From JBPOFY01 sp049889815 (GTDB lineage: Bacteria > Verrucomicrobiota > Verrucomicrobiia > Opitutales > Coraliomargaritaceae): 30,809 nucleotides of DNA. Each line of letters starts with the position of its first letter. Within the stretch, counting starts at the first letter, position 1. The stretch covers positions 1-30,809 of the forward strand of contig JBMHCR010000014.1 of assembly GCA_049889815.1 (NCBI GenBank), given 5' to 3'. Shown one piece after another: positions 1-7,685 of the stretch. A program made the position numbers and the translations under genes. A model generated the notes under the pieces. It ran no database searches. It was not told the origin of the DNA and saw only the letters and a program-made list of their open reading frames with translations.

Positions 1-118
1 GTTTCATCGGCTCACACACTCTGGATCGTCTGCGTGCGGATGGCCATGATGTTATTGGAATCGACAATTTCGATCCCTTTTACTCACGCGCCCTCAAAAT
101 GCGAACATCGCACCGCAC

Positions 119-144
119 GTAGGGGCGTGCCTTGGCGCGCCCGC
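119..144. repeat. 26-bp palindromic (REP-like) insertion in the epimerase gene
   Basis: An 8-bp stem GGGCGTGC (123-130) pairs with GCGCGCCC (135-142), with one G-T wobble, around a CTTG tetraloop (131-134). Its length of 26 is 2 modulo 3. Deleting 119-144 reconnects the upstream frame (LKMRTSHR) to the downstream frame (TETERHGSFELLEAD) without a stop. This fits insertion of a short mobile palindrome, as known for REP elements and Rickettsia palindromic elements. No second copy was seen in this window, so multi-copy status is inferred. Confidence 0.7.
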
Positions 145-243
145 TGAAACCGAGCGCCATGGCTCCTTCGAACTCCTCGAAGCCGACCTCGCCGAACCTG
201 AGACCTACACTAAGATCAAATTCTTAGCCGAAGGGCTTGCCAG

Positions 244-285
244 CTCCCCGCCTTGTGAAGGAGGAGTGCCCGAAGGGCGGGGTGG
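244..285. repeat. Second, unrelated palindromic repeat inserted in frame in the epimerase gene
   Basis: CCCCGCC (246-252) is perfectly complementary to GGCGGGG (276-282). Inside lie a smaller hairpin GCCC-GAA-GGGC (268-278) and an imperfect stem 246-254/258-266 around a GTG loop. The element is translated as a low-complexity Pro/Gly/Ser stretch (SSPPCEGGVPEGRGGS) between ADLAEPETYTKIKFLAEGL and LFDAIIHLAAKAG, where other SDR epimerases have a short loop. The frame stays open through it. Exact borders are uncertain by several bases. Confidence 0.65.
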
Positions 286-1101
286 TTCTGATTCGTCCTC
301 CGAAAAACTTCCGCTTTTCGATGCCATCATTCATTTGGCCGCAAAAGCAGGAGTACGCCCTTCAATCCAAGATCCGGTCGGCTACCAGCGGGCCAACGTC
401 ATCGCTACGCAGAACCTACTCGAATTTGCTAGAGAGAACGAAATCAAGCAGTTTGTTTTTGCATCGTCGTCTTCGGTTTATGGGGTCAATCCAAATGTCC
501 CTTGGTCCGAGAAGGATGCCGTGCTCAAGCCGATTAGCCCCTACGCGAGCACGAAAGTGAGCTGTGAGTTAATGGGACATGTTTACAGCCACCTTTACGG
601 AATACGCGTTCTCGGGCTTCGATTCTTTACGGTTTACGGACCGCGCCAGCGCCCGGATTTGGCGATAAACAAGTTTGTCCGCTTGATAGAAGCGGGCGAA
701 CCCATCCCTGTGTTTGGTGATGGCTCCACCCGTCGCGACTACACCTTCATTGAAGACATCGTCGACGGTATCATAGGATCCCTGCACTACACTGGATCCA
801 ATTTTGAAGTGATCAATCTTGGCAACGATCAAACGGTTACATTGGCCGAGATGATTGAAACGATCGAATCGGTTGTCGGAAAAACTGCGATCATTGACCG
901 CCAACCACAGCAACCTGGGGATGTTCCCCAGACTTGGGCAGACGTGAGCAAGGCAAATGAACTTTTTAACTATAAGCCGAGCACCAGCTTCAAAGAGGGC
1001 GTTACAAGGTTCTACGATTGGTGGAAGCTGCAACCCTCGTTCTAGTTCGGAGTTCGAGCCACTTTCTAAACCACTAGAACCGTAAGCTCAAATAGTCATA
1101 C

Positions 1102-1719
1102 ATGCAAAAGCCCCTAATCCTTAGTTTACAATCTGTGGAATTGGCGCCTCCGCTCACACAAACGGGAGAAAGTCTATTGTTGACTGAGCTCTTGCTGCCA
1201 CGCCCGGGAATCGCGCGGAAGTCGACGCTCAAAGAGCTTCAACTCACAAAGGGAAAGCGCTCGTTCGCTCGGGCGCCCTTCTACGAGAAAGGCTTACTAA
1301 AGGAAAAAGTGGATGGACGCTTTGGAATCAGCGTCAGCGTTACACGACCCCTTAAGAACCCTAAAGTTTCACAAATTTTCCGCCGCATCCTCGCTGCGGG
1401 TGTCGAGGGTGGAGCCGACTTGCTTTCGGCGTCATTGCTTAAATATGCACCTTTAAACGACCTTGTCGATGAGGCCGCAGATCAGTTTGCCGACCATATC
1501 CTTGCCGACGAAACCTTCATCGCTATCGGTGGTATCGATCTGGATAGCGAAACCCTGAACACTGGAATCGTCAGCATCCCACTTAAACTCACGGAAACGA
1601 TCCGCTCGAGCGGCCATTTGAAAGCTTCGGAGAAGCGCGAAAAAAGACGTAGCCAAGACGAGGTCTATCGAAAAGGCACTGTTGTCGGCACGGTCAAATT
1701 ACATATAGAAGTTAGCTAA
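1102..1719 (+). CDS. Hypothetical protein, 205 aa, no recognised family
   Basis: I do not recognise this protein. It has no signal peptide or membrane segment and is probably cytoplasmic. It starts with a beta-rich stretch (LILSLQSVELAPPL), then a basic segment (residues about 40-75), FGISVSVTRP, an amphipathic stretch (GVEGGADLLSASLLKYAPLN), an acidic helix (LVDEAADQFADHI) and an alternating hydrophobic C-terminus (GTVVGTVKLHIEV). A beta-sandwich with a helical insertion is possible but is only an impression. The ATG at 1102 has no clear ribosome-binding site. It lies 56 bp after the epimerase and 93 bp before the dehydrogenase start, on the same strand. That suggests a role near sugar-nucleotide or polysaccharide metabolism, but no function can be assigned. 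Length, frame and codon pattern support a real gene. Confidence 0.6.
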   Translation: MQKPLILSLQSVELAPPLTQTGESLLLTELLLPRPGIARKSTLKELQLTKGKRSFARAPFYEKGLLKEKVDGRFGISVSVTRPLKNPKVSQIFRRILAAGVEGGADLLSASLLKYAPLNDLVDEAADQFADHILADETFIAIGGIDLDSETLNTGIVSIPLKLTETIRSSGHLKASEKREKRRSQDEVYRKGTVVGTVKLHIEVS

Positions 1720-1812
1720 TGTTACGAGTTCGAGTTGAGAGTTGTTTCCAAAGCTAGAACTAAAACAAGAACTATTCTTTCTAAAATCACTTCGATAAAC
1801 CCTTACACTATT

Positions 1813-3102
1813 ATGAAAATCGCAATTATTGGACTTGGCTATGTAGGCTTACCTTTGGGACTCCGCTTTGCGGAATCGAATGTTTCTGTTCTTGGTCTCG
1901 ATGTAGACCGAGAAAAAGTAGAAGCAATCAATGCAGGCAAGTCCTACATTCGTCATATTGAGGCTGAGCAAATTGCCAGCGCTACAAACAGCAAGATGCT
2001 GGAAGCTTCTGCGGATTTTTCCAGAGCGTCTGAAGTCGATGCAGTTCTGATTTGCGTGCCGACTCCGTTGAACAAATATCGCGAGCCAGATATTTCTTAT
2101 GTGTTGAAATCTGGCGAAGCCATTGCGCCATTTATTAGAAACCAGAATCCAGAAGACAGCAGTCAGAATAAACTGATCGTCTTGGAATCCACTACTTATC
2201 CGGGGACGACCGATACCGAGTTGCGTAAGGTTTTGGAAGAGGGCTCAGGCTTGACGGCGGGCATTGATTTCCACTTGGCATTTTCGCCAGAGCGTGAAGA
2301 TCCCGGTCGAAAAGATCACTCCGTTAAGACAATTCCCAAGGTAATGGGCGGTTATACTGAAGCCTGTTTGCAACGTTGTGTTGAGCTGTATTCCAAGGCG
2401 CTCGACGCAGTGCACCCTGTGAGTTCATGCCGTGTGGCTGAGGCGACAAAGTTGACTGAGAATATCTTTCGCTCGGTCAATATCGCGCTGGTGAATGAGT
2501 TGAAGATGGTTTTCCACAAGATGGACATTGATGTTTGGGATGTTGTTGAAGCTGCAGCTACCAAACCCTTTGGTTATATGCCCTTCTACCCTGGCCCCGG
2601 TCTGGGCGGGCATTGCATCCCAATCGATCCATTCTACTTAACCTGGAAGGCACGTGAATATGATCAGCATACGAAGTTTATTGAACTCGCTGGCGAAGTA
2701 AATACATCGATGCCGGACTATGTGGTGGATCGAGTCGCTGAGGCCTTAAATGAAGATGCTAAGTCGATTAAGGAATCAAAAATTCTTCTTTTGGGCATGG
2801 CTTATAAGCCTAATGTCGACGATGATCGTGAGTCTCCGAGCTATGTGTTGATGGAGAAGCTTGAAGCTAAAGGCGCTCAGGTCAGCTACAATGACCCTTA
2901 TGTTCCAGAGATTCGTATGACGCGTGAGCATCCCCAGTTTGCGGGACGTCAGTCTGTTGAGATCGCTGATTCCTACGACTGTATTCTTCTTGCGACGCAC
3001 CATAACGAATACAAGGCCTTTGATTTCTCAGGCTTTAAGACCCCAATCGTGGATACACGCAACTGCGTTGGTGAACGTCCGTCGAAGTATTTCCGCGCAT
3101 AA
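1813..3102 (+). CDS. UDP-N-acetylhexosamine 6-dehydrogenase (WbpA/WecC-type)
   Basis: It oxidises C6 of a UDP-N-acetylhexosamine to the uronic acid with two NAD+ in the cytoplasm. The N-terminal Rossmann motif is IIGLGYVGLPLG (residues 5-16). CVPTPLN (after residue 90), ESTTYPGTT, AFSPERE and the KLTEN segment follow. The catalytic-cysteine motif is GPGLGGHCIPIDPF with Cys268. The C-terminal UDP-binding domain carries LLLGMAYKPNVDDDRESP. The form GGHCIPIDPFYLTWKARE is closest to my recollection of WbpA (UDP-GlcNAc 6-dehydrogenase) rather than E. coli WecC. I chose ATG 1813 (429 aa, the family's usual length) because the 26 residues encoded upstream in the same frame do not belong to the fold. 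With the wecB-like gene at 28351, UDP-ManNAcA is a possible product; UDP-GlcNAcA is the alternative. Confidence 0.88.
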   Translation: MKIAIIGLGYVGLPLGLRFAESNVSVLGLDVDREKVEAINAGKSYIRHIEAEQIASATNSKMLEASADFSRASEVDAVLICVPTPLNKYREPDISYVLKSGEAIAPFIRNQNPEDSSQNKLIVLESTTYPGTTDTELRKVLEEGSGLTAGIDFHLAFSPEREDPGRKDHSVKTIPKVMGGYTEACLQRCVELYSKALDAVHPVSSCRVAEATKLTENIFRSVNIALVNELKMVFHKMDIDVWDVVEAAATKPFGYMPFYPGPGLGGHCIPIDPFYLTWKAREYDQHTKFIELAGEVNTSMPDYVVDRVAEALNEDAKSIKESKILLLGMAYKPNVDDDRESPSYVLMEKLEAKGAQVSYNDPYVPEIRMTREHPQFAGRQSVEIADSYDCILLATHHNEYKAFDFSGFKTPIVDTRNCVGERPSKYFRA

Positions 3103-3153
3103 TACACCTTTAGCAACACTCGCACTCTTACAAAACTTCCGGAGAAATTTTCC

Positions 3154-4014
3154 ATGAAAGGTATCATACTTGCCGGTGGCGCCGGCACGCGTTTACACCC
3201 GATCACATTGGCAGTCTCAAAACAGCTGATGCCGATCTACGACAAGCCGATGATCTACTATCCCCTGTCGGTGCTCATACTCGCGGGGATCAATGAGATC
3301 TTGATTATTACGACACCAGAAGATCAGTCGGCCTTCAAGCGCTTGCTTGGTGATGGAAGTGAGCTTGGTTGCCGGTTCGAATATGCCGTTCAGGAAGTGC
3401 CGAATGGTTTGGCTCAGGCCTTTGTCATCGGTAAGGACTTTATCGGGGCCGACAAGGTAGCCCTGGTGCTTGGGGATAATATTTTCTATGGTTCTGGCTT
3501 CGGGCGACTTCTTCGGCAGCATACAGATCCCGATGGTGCAGTCGTCTTCGCAGCTCCGGTTCACGATCCCGAGCGTTATGGTGTGGTGGAGTTCGATGCG
3601 GAGCGCAACGCGGTTTCCATTGAAGAGAAGCCTGATACACCGAAATCGAATTATGCAGTACCCGGACTCTATTTCTATGATAATGATGTGGTGGAAATTG
3701 CCGAAACGATTGAGCCTTCAGCTCGTGGGGAATACGAGATTACAACCGTAAATCAGGTCTACCTTGAAAGGAAGAAGCTAAAGGTTGGCGTGCTAAATCG
3801 AGGAGTCGCATGGCTCGATACAGGCACCTTTGCATCGCTGAACGAAGCGTCCACTTTTGTGCGTGTGGTCGAAGAACGTCAGGACATGAAAATTGGATGC
3901 ATTGAGGAAGTGGCTTATTTTTCGAAGTTTATTAGCAAGGAAGAGCTGCGACAGCTGGCTAAGAAATATTCCAAATCAGGTTATGGAGCCTATCTGGAGA
4001 GGGTTGCAGAGTAA
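3154..4014 (+). CDS. rmlA: Glucose-1-phosphate thymidylyltransferase
   Basis: It makes dTDP-glucose from dTTP and glucose-1-phosphate, the first step of dTDP-deoxysugar synthesis. At 286 aa it matches the family length. The nucleotidyltransferase signature LAGGAGTRLHP is at residues 6-16, followed by SKQLMPIYDKPMIYYPLS, QEVPNGLAQAF, the metal-binding GDNIFYG (Asp108) and EEKPDTPKSNYAVPGLYFYD. WLDTGT near residue 225 is also typical of RmlA. A good ribosome-binding site GGAGA (3141-3145) lies 8 nt before ATG. The gene is followed not by rmlB/C/D but by a 2,3-dehydratase, so it appears dedicated to a 2,6-dideoxyhexose branch rather than rhamnose. Confidence 0.95.
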   Translation: MKGIILAGGAGTRLHPITLAVSKQLMPIYDKPMIYYPLSVLILAGINEILIITTPEDQSAFKRLLGDGSELGCRFEYAVQEVPNGLAQAFVIGKDFIGADKVALVLGDNIFYGSGFGRLLRQHTDPDGAVVFAAPVHDPERYGVVEFDAERNAVSIEEKPDTPKSNYAVPGLYFYDNDVVEIAETIEPSARGEYEITTVNQVYLERKKLKVGVLNRGVAWLDTGTFASLNEASTFVRVVEERQDMKIGCIEEVAYFSKFISKEELRQLAKKYSKSGYGAYLERVAE

Positions 4015-4055
4015 CTTAACTACAATCACCGGATCGATTTCTTGAAGGTAAATTA

Positions 4056-5450
4056 ATGTTCCACGGAACACATCCCGACTATGCGCAAGCCTTTATGGCG
4101 AGTGCATTGGCAATAGAAACTGCCCATTCCGATTTGGCTTCGGTATTGGATTGGGTGGCGGAGTTGAACCGTAAGACGTTTTCAGAAATCTCCAAGATTC
4201 CTTTTGATAAGCTAGTTGCATGGCACGTAGATCCTGAGTCTGGTTCAATTGTTCATGATTCTGGAAAGTTTTATTCGATCGAAGGATATCACATTGATAC
4301 AAGTTGGGGATCGAGAAAGTCGTGGGAACAACCTCTAATCAACCAAGCAGAAGTCGGATATTTAGGTTTTATTGTTAAGGAGTTTGATGGTATTCTGCAC
4401 TTCCTCGTTCAGGCGAAGATTGAACCAGGTAACTCGAATGTCATTCAACTTTCTCCGACACTGCAGGCGACTCGCAGTAATTATACCCAGATCCACAAGG
4501 GACGAAAGCCGCGCTATCTGGAATATTTTCAATCTGCGAAACCATCACAGGTATTGCTCGACCAGTTGCAGTCGGAGCAAGGCTCCCGTTTCCTCGCAAA
4601 ACGTAACCGTAACATCATCATAAAAGTTGATGAGCCGATTGATGTTCATGAGAATTTTCGATGGCTGACCTTGGGGCAGCTCAAGGCATTGATGGAGCAT
4701 GACAACATCATCAACATGGATTCCCGCACAGTGGTCTCAGGAATCCATTATGGCTCGGGGCATGATAGTGTTGTGGAGAGTGAGTTTTTGAAGTCGGCTC
4801 TGGAAACAGAAGGTTTTGTATCTGGATACGAGGCGATTCTCTCCAAGTTGACACATCTGAAGAGCACTCAAGACTTGTCACTCAGACAAGTTCCCTTGAA
4901 TAGTCTTCAAGGATGGACTTTTGGTGAAGACGCAATTGCTCACGATGATGGAGCTTTTTTTCGGGTTATCGCGGTTGATGTCCAAATCGAAGGGCGCGAA
5001 GTCCAATCATGGACCCAGCCAATGGTGGAGCCGGCTGAACCAGGCTTGTGCGCCTTCATTTGTAAAGAGATCAACGGATTGTTGCATTTTGCAGTTCAGA
5101 TTAAAATGGAATGTGGAAATCATGATGCCTTTGAATTCGCACCGACAGTTCAGTCACTTGAAGGTCGTGACGATCAAGGTGAACCGATCGATAATAATCC
5201 TTTTGAGGGGTATGTCCGAAATGCTCGCCCGGAGCAGATTCAGTACGACGCGGTGCAGGCGGAAGAAGGTGGGCGTTTCTACCGAGATGATAATCGCAAC
5301 TGCATAGTGCGTGCTGATGAAACTTTTAGTGAGGAACTGCCAGACAATTTTGTATGGATGACTCTGCACCAAATTTGTGGATTTTTAAGGGCGAGTAATG
5401 TGTTCAATATTCAAGCCCGTAGTTTGATCGCCGCATTAAGATTTGTTTAA
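4056..5450 (+). CDS. NDP-hexose 2,3-dehydratase (EvaA/TylX3/SpnO family)
   Basis: Enzymes of this family remove the C2 hydroxyl of dTDP-4-keto-6-deoxyglucose to give an unstable 3,4-diketo-2,6-dideoxy sugar, which the partner ketoreductase then reduces. The 464-aa protein is an internal duplication. SWEQPL (Trp90), G-Y-L-G-F-I-V-K, G-I-L-H-F-L-V-Q-A-K, E-P-G-N and SPTLQ in the first half recur as SWTQPM (Trp319), AFICKE, LLHFAVQIKMECGN and APTVQS in the second, offset by 229 residues. The duplicated-half architecture is known for this family (Nudix-like fold in EvaA). ATG 4056 is preceded by GAAGG with 7 nt spacing. The gene sits directly downstream of rmlA and 3 bp before the ketoreductase, its obligate partner in characterised pathways. 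Best known from antibiotic sugar pathways, so its place in a surface-polysaccharide locus is notable. Confidence 0.9.
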   Translation: MFHGTHPDYAQAFMASALAIETAHSDLASVLDWVAELNRKTFSEISKIPFDKLVAWHVDPESGSIVHDSGKFYSIEGYHIDTSWGSRKSWEQPLINQAEVGYLGFIVKEFDGILHFLVQAKIEPGNSNVIQLSPTLQATRSNYTQIHKGRKPRYLEYFQSAKPSQVLLDQLQSEQGSRFLAKRNRNIIIKVDEPIDVHENFRWLTLGQLKALMEHDNIINMDSRTVVSGIHYGSGHDSVVESEFLKSALETEGFVSGYEAILSKLTHLKSTQDLSLRQVPLNSLQGWTFGEDAIAHDDGAFFRVIAVDVQIEGREVQSWTQPMVEPAEPGLCAFICKEINGLLHFAVQIKMECGNHDAFEFAPTVQSLEGRDDQGEPIDNNPFEGYVRNARPEQIQYDAVQAEEGGRFYRDDNRNCIVRADETFSEELPDNFVWMTLHQICGFLRASNVFNIQARSLIAALRFV

Positions 5451-5453
5451 GAT

Positions 5454-6440
5454 ATGAATCCAACCCTCAATATCGGAATACTGGGCTGTGCTCAGATCGC
5501 AGGGCGTATGGTTATACCAGCCCTAATTGAACTACAGGATCTTTTTTCTGTTGTTGGTGTTGCCAGTCGCAACGCTGAAAAAGTTGAGGCATTTGCAGAT
5601 CAGCATGAACTCAAGGCATATACAGGATACGAGAGCCTGTTGGATCAGCCGGGCTTGGATGCCGTATATATCCCACTGCCAAACGCTCTTCATTCCGCGT
5701 GGATAGATAAGGCATTGGACCGTGGATTGCATGTCATTGTCGAAAAGTCATTAGAGTGTACCGCTGAAGAGGTGGAACGTCTCTGTCAATTGGCAGAAAA
5801 GAAGGGACTCGTGCTTTTGGAGAACTTCCAGTTCCGCTGCCATCCGCAACTGCAGACCATCAAGGAGATTATCGATACCGGACGGATTGGGGACTTGCGC
5901 TGCATGCGGAGTTCATTCGGCTTTCCGCCTTTTCCGGATGAGTCGAATATTCGTTATAACAAGTCGCTTGGCGGTGGGGCATTGCTTGATGCGGGTGCCT
6001 ACACCCTGAAAGTCTCACAAATCATTCTTGGCGCTGACTTGGAAGTGGCCTCGGCCAATCTTTGGTATGACCCCGAACGTGAAGTTGATATTTGGGGGGG
6101 GGCGTATCTCCAGCAGAAGGATGGTCCGCTCTTTTCCGAGGTCGCTTTCGGTTTTGACCAACAGTATCAGTGCAGCTTGGAGCTTTGGGGCAGCAAGGGC
6201 CGTCTGACCACAAACCGATTGTTCACAGCACCTGCCGGCTACAGCCCGGAGCTATTGATTGAGTCTGGTATGGATAAGGAAGTGGTGAAGGTGAATCCCG
6301 AGAATCACTTTAAAGCAATGCTCCGTCACTTCCATGCACTTGTTAACGGGCAAGCAAACCGCGAAGATGAGTATGCCCAGAATATCAATCAAGCGCGCCT
6401 GATTGCCGAGGTGTTTGCTAAAGCAAAGGCAAGTACATGA
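5454..6440 (+). CDS. dTDP-3,4-didehydro-2,6-dideoxyhexose 3-ketoreductase (Gfo/Idh/MocA family)
   Basis: It is predicted to reduce C3 of the dTDP-2,6-dideoxy-3,4-diketohexose with NAD(P)H, giving dTDP-4-keto-2,6-dideoxyhexose, as SpnN, TylC1 and KijD10 do. The N-terminal Rossmann motif is GILGCAQIAG (residues 8-17). The EKP-like motif reads VEKSLE with Lys98, and LGGGALLDAGAYT supplies Tyr183; both residues are at positions expected for this family. At 328 aa it is of normal length. Stereochemistry at C3 cannot be read from sequence. The gene begins 3 bp after the 2,3-dehydratase and overlaps the aminotransferase by 4 bp (ATGA), so translation is probably coupled. A G9 run at 6094-6102 lies inside the coding frame. 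WbpB-type activity is the alternative; the neighbour pairing makes it less likely. Confidence 0.85.
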   Translation: MNPTLNIGILGCAQIAGRMVIPALIELQDLFSVVGVASRNAEKVEAFADQHELKAYTGYESLLDQPGLDAVYIPLPNALHSAWIDKALDRGLHVIVEKSLECTAEEVERLCQLAEKKGLVLLENFQFRCHPQLQTIKEIIDTGRIGDLRCMRSSFGFPPFPDESNIRYNKSLGGGALLDAGAYTLKVSQIILGADLEVASANLWYDPEREVDIWGGAYLQQKDGPLFSEVAFGFDQQYQCSLELWGSKGRLTTNRLFTAPAGYSPELLIESGMDKEVVKVNPENHFKAMLRHFHALVNGQANREDEYAQNINQARLIAEVFAKAKAST

Positions 6441-7528
6441 GTAATAAGCCGATCTATGTCACTCAGCCGTCACTGGCCCCATTGGAGGAATACACTGCCT
6501 TGCTGGAAGATGTTTGGGCTAGTGGAATATTGACTCACAACGGATCAATGGTCCGAAGGCTGGAGAATGAAATATGTCAATGGCTTGGGCTGAAGCACTT
6601 CGCCGCAGTCAGCAATGGCACCATAGCGATCCAGATGGCGATCAAAGCTCTCGAGTTGAAGGGCGAAATCATAACCACACCCTTCACATGGGTGGCGACC
6701 TTGAGCGCGATCAAGTGGGAGGGCTGCACTCCGGTTTTTTGCGATATTGAGCCTGACACTTTTAATATCGATCCCGCAAAAATTGAGTCGTCCATCACGG
6801 ACAAGACCGTGGCGATCATGCCAGTTCATGTCTTTGGCAATCCCTGTGATGTCGAAGCCATCGAGGCGATTGCCGCCAAGCATAACTTGAAAGTCATCTA
6901 TGATGCTGCACATGCCATTGGTTCGACTTATAAGGGGCGTAGCCTTCTGGAGTATGGCGACGTATCTGCGACCAGTTTGCATGCCACCAAACTTTTGAAT
7001 ACTGCCGAAGGGGGAGGTTGCATCACGACTGACCCCGTGTTGCACGAGAAACTCGAACGCATCCGCTTTTTCGGGCACAACCAAGCCAAGGAGATCGTTG
7101 AAGACGGTTTTAACGGTAAGATGACTGAAGTGCATGCCGCACTCGGTTTGGCTAATCTGAAATATGGAGATAAGGTTCTGGTTGACCGTAAGCGAAAATA
7201 CCAAATGTATTTGGATGGTCTGTCAGCTTGCGAAGGGCTGACTTTTCAAAACCTGAAGCTCGGAGAGCCAAACTACTCCTACCTTCCTGTCTTGTTTGAT
7301 TCAGAAGAACGCCTGCTAAAAGCGGAAGCCGCACTCAAGAAAATGCAGGTCTACCCGCGTCGCTACTTCTACCCATCTGTCAACACCCTAGAGCACATCG
7401 TTGATTATGTCCCAATGTCAGTGTCGGAGGATATCGCCAGCCGTATTCTCTGCCTTCCGCTTTATTGGAAACTGGAAGTGGATTGTATCGATGTGATTAT
7501 TCAAACTATAAAAACGCATGCCTCATAG
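6437..7528 (+). CDS. DegT/DnrJ/EryC1/StrS aminotransferase, predicted dTDP-4-keto-deoxysugar C4 transaminase
   Basis: A PLP-dependent sugar aminotransferase, predicted to install an amino group at C4 of dTDP-4-keto-2,6-dideoxyhexose from glutamate. At 363 aa it is of normal length. It shows FAAVSNGTIAIQMA near residues 55-68, TTPFTWVATLSAI, IYDAAHAIGS (the PLP-ring Asp) and SLHATKLLNTAEGG with the Schiff-base Lys185. The HATK-N-EGG form is, from memory, shared with VioA/FdtB-type enzymes on dTDP-4-keto or dTDP-3-keto sugars. The start overlaps the ketoreductase stop (ATGA). The order 2,3-dehydratase, 3-ketoreductase, aminotransferase makes C4 amination the natural next step. C3 amination is less likely because C3 has just been reduced. 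No 3,4-isomerase is seen. Confidence 0.85.
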   Translation: MSNKPIYVTQPSLAPLEEYTALLEDVWASGILTHNGSMVRRLENEICQWLGLKHFAAVSNGTIAIQMAIKALELKGEIITTPFTWVATLSAIKWEGCTPVFCDIEPDTFNIDPAKIESSITDKTVAIMPVHVFGNPCDVEAIEAIAAKHNLKVIYDAAHAIGSTYKGRSLLEYGDVSATSLHATKLLNTAEGGGCITTDPVLHEKLERIRFFGHNQAKEIVEDGFNGKMTEVHAALGLANLKYGDKVLVDRKRKYQMYLDGLSACEGLTFQNLKLGEPNYSYLPVLFDSEERLLKAEAALKKMQVYPRRYFYPSVNTLEHIVDYVPMSVSEDIASRILCLPLYWKLEVDCIDVIIQTIKTHAS

Positions 7529-7670
7529 TGTCAGTGTGATATTTTGTTAGCAAATGAGCATTAGTGATGGAGTAAATGTAAGTGAGAGTTTTCCTGTAGA
7601 TGAATTCTGTAAGAATACATCGGAAATAATATAAAAAAATCGCAGTTTGAGAATGAAAATAAACCACTAA

Positions 7671-7676
7671 AAGGAG
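7671..7676 (+). promoter_or_regulatory. Strong Shine-Dalgarno sequence for the GNAT gene
   Basis: AAGGAG lies 9 nt upstream of ATG 7686, at the end of a 157-bp A/T-rich gap (7529-7685) that breaks the otherwise tight spacing. A strong ribosome-binding site is uncommon in this locus. I found no convincing -35/-10 pair or terminator hairpin in the gap. Confidence 0.6.
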
Positions 7677-7685
7677 TAATATAAT

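Larger units (their letters stand above)
1..1045 (+). pseudogene. UDP-sugar 4-epimerase (SDR family), 5'-truncated by the window and frameshifted by a repeat insertion
   Basis: This is an extended short-chain dehydrogenase of the UDP-glucuronate/UDP-glucose 4-epimerase type, which would interconvert C4 epimers of a UDP-sugar in the cytoplasm. The N-terminal part lies in the frame starting at base 3 (FIGSHTLDRLRADG, then IDNFDPFYSRALK, typical of GlcA epimerases) and hits TAG at 120-122. The rest lies in another frame, open from about 50 to 1045, and carries DAIIHLAAKAG, the SSSSVYG serine region, the SPYASTK Tyr-Lys pair, FTVYGPRQRPD and the RRDYTFIEDIV motif. A 26-bp palindrome (119-144) sits exactly at the break, and removing it joins the two frames. 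A second palindromic repeat (about 244-285) is in frame. The downstream frame has no ATG before the conserved region; the first GTG (266) is inside the repeat. The protein is therefore probably not made intact, unless the break is an assembly error. The SSSSVYG motif (not STDEVYG) argues against RmlB. Confidence 0.8.

Noticed and set aside
90..122. Programmed -1 frameshift joining the two epimerase frames
   Set aside because: Both frames are open over 50-122, but I see no canonical X-XXY-YYZ slippery heptamer in the right phase. Excision of the 26-bp palindrome explains the shift better.
569..1033. Reverse-strand 154-codon open frame, and other long antisense frames (for example 6545-7204, 12210-12692, 26257-26748)
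   Set aside because: They lie wholly opposite well-supported conserved genes and show no domain-like sequence; they are shadows of forward coding.
1..1045. First gene as RmlB (dTDP-glucose 4,6-dehydratase)
   Set aside because: The serine motif reads SSSSVYG rather than STDEVYG, and the N-terminal IDNFDPFYSRALK resembles GlcA/Glc 4-epimerases; the dehydratase Asp-Glu pair is missing.
1813..7528. WbpA-WbpB-WbpE route to UDP-2,3-diacetamido uronic acid
   Set aside because: The Gfo/Idh/MocA protein and the aminotransferase are tightly paired with the 2,3-dehydratase, and the oxidoreductase does not resemble WbpB as I remember it. No hexapeptide WbpD-like gene is adjacent.
7529..7685. Promoter or terminator in the A/T-rich gap
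   Set aside because: TATAAT near 7682 overlaps the start codon region, candidate -35 boxes have poor match or wrong spacing, and no GC-rich stem with T-run is present.
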